From the NCBI GenBank assembly GCA_026260175.1, contig JAKCWW010001206.1, forward strand, positions 1-64,000: a DNA stretch of 64,000 nucleotides, in the 5' to 3' direction. The position numbers and the translations under genes were made by a program. A model generated the notes under the pieces. It made no database searches and was not told where the DNA came from. It saw only the letters and a list, made by a program, of their open reading frames with translations. The DNA is from Reticulitermes lucifugus. Its lineage: Eukaryota > Arthropoda > Insecta > Blattodea > Rhinotermitidae. Position 1 is the stretch's first letter. Every line of letters begins with the position of its first letter. Below are positions 44,839-55,245 of this stretch, piece by piece.

Positions 44839-45115
44839 CAGTGTACTCTCGTTTATCCGGGGTTCACGGATGTTTGAGAAAAACGGCAATCCAAAACGTA
44901 CAATTTATTGAGCCACAACAAAAAAATAAAACTGTAATTTTCGTGTTTATTCAATACGTAATACACACACACAGCTTAGGCTTATTCTTTACGTAAATAG
45001 TCGGTGATTTTTGTTTGTATTGAGGACTTTGTTTGAGCACTTGGCGCTAAGTCACGTTACTTCCCATCTTCGTCATCAGACATCAGCAAATTAGCAACGT
45101 AAGATCGTGCACGGA
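44839..45115 (-). mobile_element. Pogo/Tigger-like DNA transposon, 3' end
   Basis: At 44837-44838 a TA precedes CAGTGTACTCTCGTTTATCC, then GGGGTTCACGGATG. This is the form of a pogo/Tigger terminal repeat next to its TA target site. On the minus strand the frame reads LMSDDEDGK, one stop, then QTKSSIQTKITDYLRKE and a stop at 44982-44984. The KQTxIxxYF-type close fits the C-terminus of Tigger/jerky transposases. The DDE domain and the other terminal repeat are absent, and a LINE-A fragment follows. Confidence 0.6.
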
Positions 45116-45199
45116 GTTCACGTTTACGCAATACGCTGCAAACCAACCAATCGCATATCGAACTAAATCGAGAGTGATTTTCAGTCTACGTAGAAACGT

Positions 45200-45640
45200 A
45201 AACCTTAGCTATATAAGATGGTTACCGCATCTGTAGCTTTGTACTGGGGTAAAACGTGGCCTCAAAAACAAAGGAAAGATGAGACTGTGAGTATCTGAGA
45301 ACAGAGCACTGAGATTTTACTGGACCCAGGAGAAAAAAAGCTGCAGTAAGTTGGAGAAAAATACGTAACAAGGAGCTTCATAATTTCTATTCTTCCTTTA
45401 ATATGACAAGGATGATCAAATTAAAGAGGACGATGTGGGCAGGAAATATTAGTACAATATTAGTACAAAATATTAATATCAGAAATAAAGGGACTTCTTG
45501 GAAGATACAGGAGTAGATGGAGGGTAATTGTAAACTGTCATCTAAAGTTCATCTGCCTCAGGATAAAGTCCTGTGTTATGGTCTTGTGATCACGCAAGGA
45601 GCCTTAAAAATCCATAAAAGGCAAAAATTTATTCGGCCCT
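45200..45640 (+). mobile_element. LINE-A RT C-terminus and tail
   Basis: The plus strand reads SVALYWGKTWPQKQRKDET, SENRALRFYWTQEKK, SKLEKNT, then SFNMTRMIKLKRTMWAGNI and LLGRYRSRWRV. These follow VLYGCETWSLTLREEHRLRV, FENRVLRRIFGPKREE, LYSSPNIIRMIKSRRMRWAGHV and the LGRP motif. A short duplication of AATATTAGTACA occurs near 45448-45468. Confidence 0.75.
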
Positions 45641-45811
45641 GTACCAGTATTAAATCCTGAAGAACAGTGCATCATGAAATTAGTCGATCAGCCATTCATT
45701 CACTCAGATAACCACTTAGTTACCCAATCAGAGTTAAGAAACGTTCAGATTGCATATTTTGGTGTTTGTATAAAATATGAGCCGAATCACTAATTAGGAC
45801 AGAGAAAGTCT

Positions 45812-46102
45812 GAATAGCGTATTGGGTATAGGGACTAGGCTACAAACTGGATGATCCAAGGTTCAATTCCCGGTGAGATGAAGAGACTATTCTCTTCTCT
45901 AAAACGTCCAGACCGGATGTGAGGCCCACCCAGCCTCCTATTCAACGTGTACCAGGGTTCTTCCCCCGACGGTAAAGCGATCATGGCCTGAAGTTGAACA
46001 CTCACCTGCATCAAGTTCATAGGTTTAAAATGAGTGAAGCTACAACTATACTCCCCTATAATCCTTCATGCCTTTGACAGGGACCTTGCCTTTACCTTTA
46101 CC
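45812..46102 (+). mobile_element. SINE-2, complete length
   Basis: The head has GGGTATAGGGACTAGGCTAC and a perfect B box GGTTCAATTCC (45860-45870). The body has CGTCCAGACCGGATGTGAGG, CCCACCCAGCCTCC, AACACTCACCTGCATC, CAACTATACTCCCC, and the tail TTGCCTTTACCTTTACC. Flanking duplication is not evident. Confidence 0.8.
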
Positions 46103-47929
46103 TAACTATGGCTAAAACGTTGCCCTAAACAATGTAAATTTGTACATAAATGTAGTCTATATGAATCACATTCGTCAGTGCAACATTATCTCAGGTAGAC
46201 ACCATAACAATCGTAAGTACAATTATAAACACACGTTTACAAAATTAAAGAAATATGTATAACTCTACAACATATGATACGTAAAATACATTACATTTCT
46301 GTTCGATATATGTATATATTGAACAAAAATATAAATATATTTCAGAACCAGCGCCACCAGAACTACAAAAGAAGCAGAAGCAGTTGCTGGAAACTGGAAA
46401 ATAAAAACATTGACAATTCTGAACTAACACACTACAGCTAACGTTAACTATAGTAACAAAAATTAAGGAAAAATGAGCAGTGTTAAAGTGGGAGGAAAAA
46501 GTAATCATATATATACTTGGTTGTGGTACTCTCAGCGTAAGTGATACATGGTCGGGTAATTTTTATCAGTACAGTACACAAAACACAAAACTGCACTGCT
46601 ATATTTCTTTCCTTTACCAAGTAATAATATACTATAATAAATGAAACGGACGAATAATCTGTATGTATACGAGTATTGTAGTAACATTAATGCAGCTCAT
46701 ACATCAAAAAGGGGGATAATTACAACATTTAACTAATCTTACATGAGATCAATATTTAATATCACAAAACAGTAACACACAGCGTCCTTTAGAATAACCA
46801 CGACAACAAAAATCATAGGATTTATAATTATATCATAACAAAGTACAATGACGTTGTAATAAATGAAATCGAAAGTCTATATGGACACGCATGTGTCTGT
46901 ATTAATATGAACGGTATCGATAAATAGTTTCGGTAGTCTAATTTCACTTTAATTTTATCGTATAATTGTATCTCATCGTAATAACAACAAATATGCATAA
47001 GTACTGTAATCAGCACTTTACGTAATGATTGAGTACAGTGAGAGAGTAGGGATGCAACACTTATCCAAGTGGAACGATATTTACACATAGTTTATGTACA
47101 CCCTACATCAGTGGTATAACCTGACAACATATACATATCAACGTTACCTGTAACTTACCACGTATAATCAAATGTATTTTTACTTTTGCCCCGCATTTCC
47201 TATCAAAAGAATAATTAACTGATAAAGAGTCCCGTCAGTGACGTGACGTAGCTTGGCAGTCTGCACTCTGGACGAGCGAACACACATAATGAAACTAACT
47301 TTCTTTCAGCACACAGCAGCTGCGCCTTCTTATATTTTCCAATAATTAAACTCGTTCGGCCAAGAACACTGACTGGTAGGAGAAGAGATTGGGGAAATTA
47401 ACTGTAAGATGACAAATTCCAAACGTTCCTCATTTTTCAGATTATTTTTAATTAGAGGATTATATCTCTTTCTATTCATGCATTTAGACTTTTCATTCCA
47501 CGATACAGTCGCAACCAGAAGACATGTAGATCAACATTACAGACATACATATATGTCCCTCTTTACAGGCCTGAACCCAATAAAATTTAACCCTCTTAAA
47601 GCTCTGGTAGGTAACACAAGAACAACTTTGTGAATTTACAGTTTATGAACCGAAGCGAGATGAAATTCGCGCCATAAACTTAGGTATGCGGCAACTTCTC
47701 TGGTATGATTTTATGTCGTAAAGTATACTTGGAACTGCTGATAAGGAAAGTAGCACAAGTTAAACCAAGGTGGCCTTTATTTTGGCTGGCCCGCCATTCC
47801 AAAAGTTTCGAGAAGCTTGATGCACCAGGCATCTTTATCGATGCGAACCGGTGAATGTTGATTTCAGATCTGCTACCTGTATCCTGAGTAAACAAACAGT
47901 ACGCATTTAACATGAGTTAGAAAGTTTTA
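46103..47929. other. Unassigned stretch
   Basis: About 1.8 kb of AT-rich DNA with no recognised gene or repeat. GTGACGTAGCTTGGCAG near 47243 weakly recalls F1. Confidence 0.5.
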
Positions 47930-48190
47930 ACAGGTAAAGTTGCATCTGTGGATTCCACGAAAAAATGTGGGGGAGTGGAAGTACAGCTACCTCGGCACTA
48001 GATGGAGCTGAGTGGTCAGTTTCATGTTCCCGCAAACCTACGCGGAGAATAAACCCCCGATGCTCACTGAGTAGGAGACTGGGTGGATCTCAGAGCTGGT
48101 CCGAATGTTTGCAGAAGAGAAAAATCTCTTGCTCCCGCCAGAAATCAAACCACGATACGAAAGGCTTAAATTCAACAAAATTAACTACAA
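47930..48190 (-). mobile_element. SINE-2 copy
   Basis: Read on the minus strand: GGTTTGATTTCTGGCGGGAG (B-box region), CGGACCAGCTCTGAGATCC, ACCCAGTCTCCTACTCAG, ACTGACCACTCAGCTCC, ATCTAGTGCCGAGGTAGC, and an AACTTTACC tail at the left end. Confidence 0.7.
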
Positions 48191-48354
48191 TTCAGAAGCG
48201 TTTTCATCCTTAACACTATTTAACCTTACCACAAACGTAATGATTTGTGAAATAAGTAATGTAGATGTAACATATGTTATTTTGAAATATTAACGTGGTG
48301 TTTCGGGCTGGTTTCACAGTGTTGTGGAATCAGTTCAGCGCCGTAGGTGAGCTT

Positions 48355-48485
48355 CTGTGCACACAAAACCTAGAAGCAATCGGAGAGTAATATAAATATT
48401 TGTCTTAAGAACTAGGGTGCAAGGTTGTGGAATGGATTCATCTAGCTGAGGGTAGTGATATACTCAATACAAGGTCTGTTTTGAT
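48355..48485 (+). mobile_element. LINE-A 3' coding fragment
   Basis: CCTAGAAGCAATCGGAGAG, TAATATAAATATTTGTCTTA, AGAACTAGG, GTTGTGGAATGGATTCATC, TAGCTGAGG keep the DNA order of LINE-A after the LGRP motif (RRRWEDNIKMDLREL, then WIHLAE). It is frame-broken. Confidence 0.55.
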
Positions 48486-48524
48486 TAAGGACTTGTTAGA
48501 TATAGATGTTTTTGCTACCCTATT

Positions 48525-48785
48525 CAGGTGGCCACGCTGTCTAAAGCGTAGGTCTACGGCTGCTCGCTAGCTGGTATTGCGGGTTTGGAATTTCGCCGGG
48601 AGCATGGATATTTGTCTCTTGTGAATGTTGTGTATTGTACAGGTACAGGTTTCTGCGATGGACTAATCTCTTGTCCAGAGAGGTCCTACCGAATGTGTGT
48701 GTGCGTATCATTGAGTGTGATCAGATAAAACAGTAACCCTCTACACCTACGATGAATAGGTAGAAGACGCCAAACTAAAAAGAAT
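48525..48785 (+). mobile_element. SINE-3 copy, diverged
   Basis: AGGTGGCCACGCTGTCTAAA, GGTCTACGGCTGCTCGC, TATTGCGGGTTTGGAATTTC, GGATATTTGTCTCTTGTGAA, TGTCCAGAGAGGTCCTACC match the SINE-3 copies at 3630 and 59313. The 3' part after 48700 is poorly kept and target-site duplication is unclear. Confidence 0.75.
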
Positions 48786-49730
48786 ATATTTACTAATTAA
48801 AGCAGAACTCTTAAACAGATTTTACGCTGTAGTTCGATCACTGACTTTTCACGTGAATTTTGGTTTTACTTTGGTTAGGCTAGTTGTAATTAATTTGCTT
48901 ATATTTTGTACTGTTTATGCTACTGTTTTACATAACTAATTGTCTGAGCATTACTGTATAAACTTTTAATTTAGGTGTTGAATCTGTTACAGATCTAACT
49001 TTCTTGTTGTTTGTTAGGTTAAGTTGTTTGTGTGTGTATGTGTATTTGTAGGTCTTCATGTGATTTCTGTTGTATTTATGTTATGCCGGTTTTATAATTG
49101 ACCACTGCGCGGTCAAACTAGCAGGTTAATTAATAAACTATGACTGAATTAACTTATCATTAATATTATAAATTCATTTATCTGGTACGATCATGCTTCC
49201 AGTTTTTTCAAACCTCTTCCCAACGTACTATTCGGCATGCAGTACTGGCTCCGTTCTGTAATATTGTTCGCCAATTTATTCTGCAGAGAACAATAAATTC
49301 CACAATGGATATGTTTTTATTAAATCGACATTTATTTTTATCTGGTGACTTCTTACAGAATACTTCTCTCGAGAGACTCGATTTAAAGCCCCTTAATTTG
49401 TTTTTATGGCTGAGAACCGAAGATGCAAACATTAATATAATATATTCTGAAATCTTAAAAAGTAAAAAAGCTGAATTCCAAAAGTTTCAAGAGACAAAAT
49501 ATCATTTAATATCTGAAAACAGTATTTTGATAGAAATAAATGAATTATAAACTTGAGATATGGTTGGAATGCAGAAAAATACCTACAAATATTTAGAGAA
49601 GAATTCTACATCAGAAATCAATATTTTATTACTACCTAGAAAATGTAATATTTCCTTCAATAAATTTTCATATTGGTAAAGTAATGTAGGCTTCTTAATG
49701 AGTTAATATAGAGTTTTGAGCTTCCCAAGA
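48786..49730. other. Unassigned stretch
   Basis: T/G-rich at 48840-49090. GACCACTGCGCGGTC at 49100 is a small palindrome. No gene recognised; overlapping antiparallel short frames lie at 49208-49550. Confidence 0.45.
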
Positions 49731-49825
49731 CAGTGAGTATTAAAATTACAGTCTTCTAGCATGTGACGCCGTTTAGTCTGGTATACAGATAACCCATCCC
49801 GGAAGATCATAATCTAAGTGAACTT
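49731..49825. repeat. F1 foldback repeat, deletion derivative
   Basis: CAGTGAGTATTAAAATTAC, AGTCTTCTAGCATGTGACG, CCGTTTAGTCTGGTATAC, then directly CCCATCCCGGAAGATC, ATAATC. The centre is missing, as at 35595-35687. Confidence 0.75.
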
Positions 49826-51254
49826 AATTAGAAATACGTAATAGAGTACACTTCTTAAAAGCAATGACAGCATCTGGCACAGTATAATTAGGTTTTCAGA
49901 ATATCTGAAATAATGATACTAATGTTTTATGTTTGTAATATTTTACCACTCACAGGACTCTTTCACGAGTCATGTTAGAATAATTAATCAGTCTTTGTTA
50001 ATACAACAAAGTCTTTCGGCGGTAGCAGTGCTCTTCTTTTCTGTTTTCCTAAAAATACCTTTATGAAACAATCGTAGCTTTTGAACTCCTAATAAGAAAA
50101 ATACCTTATACCTTTTAAGTCTGGTAGTTGTTAAGAAGGTCTACCAAACACACATGAAAAGTCACAAAGTGACGACGCTGCAGGTGACAATTGCTCGTTC
50201 AATAACCCACCATTTACAGACATGCCTCTCGTTCATGTTTATGTTTATACTAAAATTGTGTTTATATTTTCATATCGTAAGTAACTTGATGAATTGATCT
50301 GTTGCTCATTTATTCCCGCTGCTACTATTTTAGGCTACATAGCGGCGAGTGATTGGATGACTGATGAGTAATAATTTGCAAAGAATTAAAAAATAAGTGG
50401 TTGCATCACAAACTTAATATACTGCCAGCACTTACCTAGAGTGTCGAAGGAAAACGACAGACACCTAACGTCCGGCCAAGTGGGTGGCATCCGTAATGCA
50501 TAGCCGGGAGATTCCTATTTCAAATATCAGCCTGTAGACCGGATATTACAAAAGAATTGTTTTGTCGTTTCCTTCAGACTCTCAAGAAAAATAACGAAAT
50601 AATAATTTAAATTACGAAACGACATCTTTCATGTCTTACAATTCATTAGTCATGAACCATCCTGTCACTGAACGCCACGTATCGTATTCTGCAGTTAAGT
50701 TAACAATAAACTCTGTATAGCTTGTCTCCGCGTCGAGATTTGAACCTGGGAATTCTCAAATACGAATTTGGACTACTATCATCCTGTCCAGTATGTTCTA
50801 AAAGCAGACGCGTCGTTTAATGTTGCGACAGACCATTTTATAAAATACCCTTATACACAGTATTCAGCCACTCTGAATCTCATCTACTCGTATGCACTAA
50901 CCAACAAGAGGCAGTGGCAGAAATTGTGCGCAGACCTGTACCGTGAGATATACATTTACTCAGCTGCTTGGTTCCTTTGATACGTATCACAGTTGCTAGG
51001 AGACGAGCTCTTTGTTGCCAATGACCGTGCAGCATCATGCAAATCAAGAGACGACAGTGGAATCGTGCCGGCTGAACGCCGTCAATGAGACAATCGTCCG
51101 TGAATGCTTCAGACTGAGAGAGTGTTTCTCAGTTAGCCACACAAAATATCTGCACCAGTGTGAAGCTACGACAAGCAAACCAGTGTGATTCCATAAGGTA
51201 AATATGTATAAACCTACCACGTTAAATGTGCCCACTTGACAAACGGCACAGCAC
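49826..51254. other. Unassigned stretch
   Basis: GGTTCAAATCTCGACG, read on the minus strand near 50735, is a good B box; TGGGTGGCATCCG near 50482 could be an A box of another head. Both may be old SINE remnants. A 70-codon frame at 50768-50980 has no motif. Confidence 0.45.
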
Positions 51255-51301
51255 TTCGTCAGGATGCGAATGGAGAATACGTCCTTCCGCATCCTGACGA
51301 A
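51255..51301. repeat. Perfect 14-bp inverted repeat (hairpin)
   Basis: TTCGTCAGGATGCG (51255-51268) and CGCATCCTGACGAA (51288-51301) are exact complements, separated by 19 bases in which GAA/TTC pairing can extend the stem with one bulge. Confidence 0.8.
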
Positions 51302-51659
51302 TAAACTACGTCGTAAATAACCAGTTCCGGACAAACGACAAGGAGTGGTCCACCAGCTTCTGGTTGGGTTTTCATTCAGTAATACATTTCATATACATCG
51401 AAGCCAGAATAGTAAGTTTTCGGCATCAGAGCATTTTATATCTCATTCTTTAAACTTCTCTGTGCATTACGTAAGCATTATAGGCCTATAAATAAAAATG
51501 TATATTTATATGATACAAGGAGTTCAAGGCCACAGGCAAAACCCACTTTTCCGGTGTAGGCTTACACACCGCGAAGACTAGTTAGTGACTTCATGTCAAT
51601 TTGTATTGTGTGTACTAGTGTAAGGACTACTGCTACCGGGTGAAAACCCAATTGCAGTA

Positions 51660-51696
<37 letters not shown>

Positions 51697-54209
51697 CTAT
51701 TCAGCTAAACTCTTCGTTCTTTTTAATTTTCCCAATATAAATGTTTAATTACGAATGAAAAGTTCAGTGGCCAATATTTTAATACAAAATATTAGCCGGT
51801 GCAGAAAACTTATCACGCAGTAGTTTGTTTCCTAGTTTCCTAGAAACTGTGCCACATCTACCCCAGTACGATGATAATTCTCTGTATGACTCTCCCCGTA
51901 TCCTAGCGATACAGACACACACTGGTAACACAACACGGAGTTTGACTCTTCACAGTAGCCAGTAATAACGTAATGAAGTAGGCATTGATATGTAGGCCTA
52001 CGTATATGTGCTCTTGTTTTGCAAGCCTTACATAGCTGCTATGCCAGACGCTTAAAATCAGCAGGCAATGGAAACACCAGACGTCTTGGTAAAGGATTAT
52101 CATCGTACATGCCAGCAAGAGTAGATAGGACGCTAAGGCATGGAGCTCATTTTCTCCCGACGTGCCAGCAACGGGAAGAGTCACACAAAGCACTGAATAA
52201 AAAACGTAAATCACGAATAGGAGCTCCGGAATATTCACGAAGGAAGACTTGATCCATATGGTTCTGGTAACATCATATACATTCATTACAAACTTCAAAC
52301 CATTCGATCCCACTCAGAAATAAAACTTCCAGAAGACGAGTTCCAAATCATACCACTTCGACTTCGACAATGTCCGAATCGTTAGATTCGCATAAAACCG
52401 CGTATAAAAGCACCCAATGCGAGAAAGATTTCGACTAACACACTTTCTTCCTAGCTCTCTTACTTATTACGCCTAACACGTCTAGTGCTTTTGCTTAGTA
52501 ATTTTTCGTTCGTCGTTATGAAACCATAAGAAAAAAAACACTTCAATACAATTCTCGTAATTCTTTAAAAATAATCCTATTTAGGTTTTGACGCGTTGTG
52601 ACCCATCGTGAGACACCAGCACTTCTCTGCACAGGGCACAGGCTGTAACGGTGTTGGGGTGGGATGCTTGATACCTTAACCATCGGCGGTCCTGGACGCT
52701 TAGCTTGAGCCGTTGCAATACAATACAGTAAGTGTCAGTTTCTAAAGTAAACGAGTGCTGGGAGACGCTCCGTGGGTGAGGGTGGACGGAATTCTAGTGG
52801 TCACGTGTCGCCTAGCCGATGATCACGGATCAACAGCAATATGGGGGACGTGATATTTCATGTAAGAGTTGGATATGGAGTAGCGGGCCGGAGACCCTCT
52901 TCATGACAGCTACCTTGAGGTCATTGCAGGACCTCTGGGACTCTTGTATCTCAGATGGAAAAAACAGGCCAGACCAAAGGCAGTCAGAGAGGAATGTGGA
53001 AGTGACAGAAACTACTGGGCTGAATAACAGACTGTAAGGAACAAGATATGATAAAGAATACTTAATATGCATATATTAACACATAAATATACATATATGT
53101 GTACATTTAATTGTTCAGTGACATGTTACTCCCGCATCCACAAAAACGTAGCACGGAAGTTAGGAACTGTCATAATTATTTTTCCTACAGCGGAAAATAA
53201 GGGCAGAATTAACTAAATTAAGCGATGTTGACAATACAAATGTGGGCTATGTAGACTGGATATGTAGTTCCTCGATGGTCTCTGTCTTCATATGTATATT
53301 TAATTTTTGTAGCAAGAAGCACACATAACTAAAGGCACAAAGGCAGCAACAATTTAGGGGGGGGGACTGGGCACAGCATATAAGATTTGCTTCTCGTACA
53401 CAATCATATCCTGTTACCTTAAAACACACACACACGCCTTGTCCTATCAACGCCAACTCGACCCACACCAGAGCTGCTCACATGTCCGATATCAATAACT
53501 CAAACTGTACACACGTTTCCTGCTAACTTTATTTTGCACAAGTCACAAGTCTTTTGCTTCATTCAAAGCAGCACACTCCCTATCGTTCACACGGCGGAAA
53601 GGGTTAAAAAAGAGAAGTGTTTTCTAAAACTACCAGTGTCGAATGTCATTGGTAATAATTTCTTATAACAAATGTTTCTATTTCTCAGCCCTGTGTTGCA
53701 CCAACACTCCGACATTCAGACAATGATTGTGTATGAACTTCTATCCCGTTCCTTCGATTGTAGGTACATTCTTGACAGAAGGAATTATATTTACAAACCT
53801 GTAAGGTAATGCATTGTACAGTAAAGGATCTCTCAGTGGCTGCTCCTAGTGAACTACTCATATGTTACATCCTCGGCAGACAGAGGATACCAACGGGACA
53901 GAAAATAATGATCACAACCTTAACCCTTTAAAGCTCAGACATTCTTTACGCACCACCAGCTTTAAAATTTAAAAAAATGTACGTTTTGACCGCAGCTCGA
54001 ATTTCTGTGTTTTATGTGGGTCTCAGAAAAATTAGCTATTATCTCCCTACACAGAACTTATTCGTTTTCATAACAGAGTAGGCGTACATTTACTGTGAGG
54101 CACGAAATGAATGTTTAAATATAATCCAGGTTAAACTAAGTTTCCGGGAGAAAGCAAGAGGAACGACATAAATAATGTAACAAGATCTAAGAATAGGGCT
54201 TAGTAACAA
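51302..54209. other. Unassigned stretch with AAT microsatellite
   Basis: An AAT run lies at 51658-51695. A 136-codon minus-strand frame (51903-52313), hydrophobic in its middle, overlaps a 77-codon basic plus-strand frame (52019-52252); neither has a motif I know. A plus frame at 52819-53037 is likewise unknown. A G run lies at 53357-53365. Confidence 0.45.
51658..51695. repeat. AAT microsatellite
   Basis: Twelve or so uninterrupted TAA/AAT trinucleotides. Confidence 0.95.
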
Positions 54210-54400
54210 ATATAGGGCTAAGAAGAAATAACATTTCACCGACGTTTCGTAAAAACATGCTGTCTCCATCCTGAGGGAAGATTACTCTTCTACCATAAAG
54301 ACGGAGGCAGCAAACTTCTCCTAAACGAAAGACAATCTCTATTAGATTACACAGCGACACGTCCCAAAACACGGCATTCTGCTCTCAGACTATAGCTGAC
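54210..54400. repeat. F1 foldback repeat
   Basis: TTTCACCGACGTTTCGTAAA, CATGCTGTCTCCATCCTGAG and, mirrored, GACGGAGGCAGCAAAC, TTCTCCTAAACG, TAGATTACACAGCGACACG, TCCCAAAACACGG. Outer terminal blocks are lost. Confidence 0.75.
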
Positions 54401-54451
54401 ACTTGTAACCCTCTTAATCAAAGTGGCATTATATGTAACACCAGTATCAAC

Positions 54452-54682
54452 TTTGAGGTTCTCATGGCGGTGAAAGTTCATAATATTGTGGTCTTCTGTG
54501 TTGTGACACCGTACGGAATGTTATTAGGATACAGGCTGCCTGTCCCCCATAAATCTGATTGCCTTCCTTGGTATCAGTTTACACATAACAATTGCATCCT
54601 CACCCTGCCCACTTTGACTCTGAAGATGAAGACAGCTTTTTCGTCAGATAAGTTGGTATCTACACACACGAATACACGATGT
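54452..54682. repeat. F1 foldback repeat, near full length
   Basis: CTTTGAGGTTCTCATGGCGG, TGAAAGTTCATAATATTGTG, GTCTTCTGTGTTGTGACACC, then a diverged centre, and right-half GAAGATGAAGACAGC, TTTTTCGTCAGATAAG, TTGGTATCTACACAC. It lies 52 bp from the previous F1 copy and about 170 bp before hammerhead-like motif H2. Confidence 0.75.
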
Positions 54683-54855
54683 TGAAATATTGCACAACAA
54701 TCTGAAAATGTACCACCTTGCTTAAACTAAAGTTTTCCCTCTGTAAGCCATTAATTCCGATCCGGCAGTATATTAATTCAAAGATCAAATACACATCTAC
54801 AAAATAAAATATAATATTTTATACATCTTCTATACTGTATCTCTAAATTACTATA

Positions 54856-54897
54856 CAGTCTGACGATGGCTCATATGAAAGCCGAAACATGTAGCTG
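54856..54897 (+). ncRNA. Hammerhead-ribozyme-like motif H2
   Basis: Stem I CAGT (54856-54859) pairs with GCTG (54894-54897) with one T-G wobble. Core CTGACGA (54860-54866), one extra T, stem II GGCT (54868-54871) with AGCC (54880-54883) around 8 bases, GAAA (54884-54887), C54888 facing G54891, and GTA (54891-54893). Every element of H1 is repeated with different stem sequences. The shared extra T before stem II is either a family trait or a sign of a non-ribozyme origin. Confidence 0.5.
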
Positions 54898-54974
54898 AGT
54901 TTCCTTCACATAAACATACTACTTGTGTTCGACCGCTATTGCTACTGGTAGTGTATAAATGCTCAACGGGATAA

Positions 54975-55245
54975 ACATCATAAATATAGCTCCATTCATT
55001 CCTTACTTTGGGGCTAGATTGGGGTGAGCGGACAGCTTCGGGCCACGGCAGCTTTACACCCAGCAGGTTATCCTCCCCCCCCCCAAACACTGAGTGGAAA
55101 GCTGGGTGGGCCCCAAAGCCAGTCTGGACTTCTTGGCGAAGGGAAAAATCTTACCATTTCCTGTTATCAAACCAAGATTCCTCGGTCGTCAAGCCCGTAG
55201 TCTAATTACTATATTGACTACGTTATCCCAGCTCTACCACCTGAT
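54975..55245 (-). mobile_element. SINE-2 copy
   Basis: On the minus strand: GTCAATATAGTAATTAGACT (head), GGAATCTTGGTTTGATAAC (B-box region), AAGTCCAGACTGGCTTTGG, GGCCCACCCAGCTTTCCAC, then GAATGAATGGAGCTATA near the 3' end. The CTTTACC tail is lost. Confidence 0.65.

Noticed and set aside
47235-47275. F1 fragment (GTGACGTAGCTTGGCAG)
   Set aside because: A single block of similarity, no mirrored half.
51903-52313. 136-codon hydrophobic minus-strand frame as a membrane protein
   Set aside because: Overlaps a basic plus-strand frame, has no known motif, and the hydrophobicity follows from T-rich DNA.
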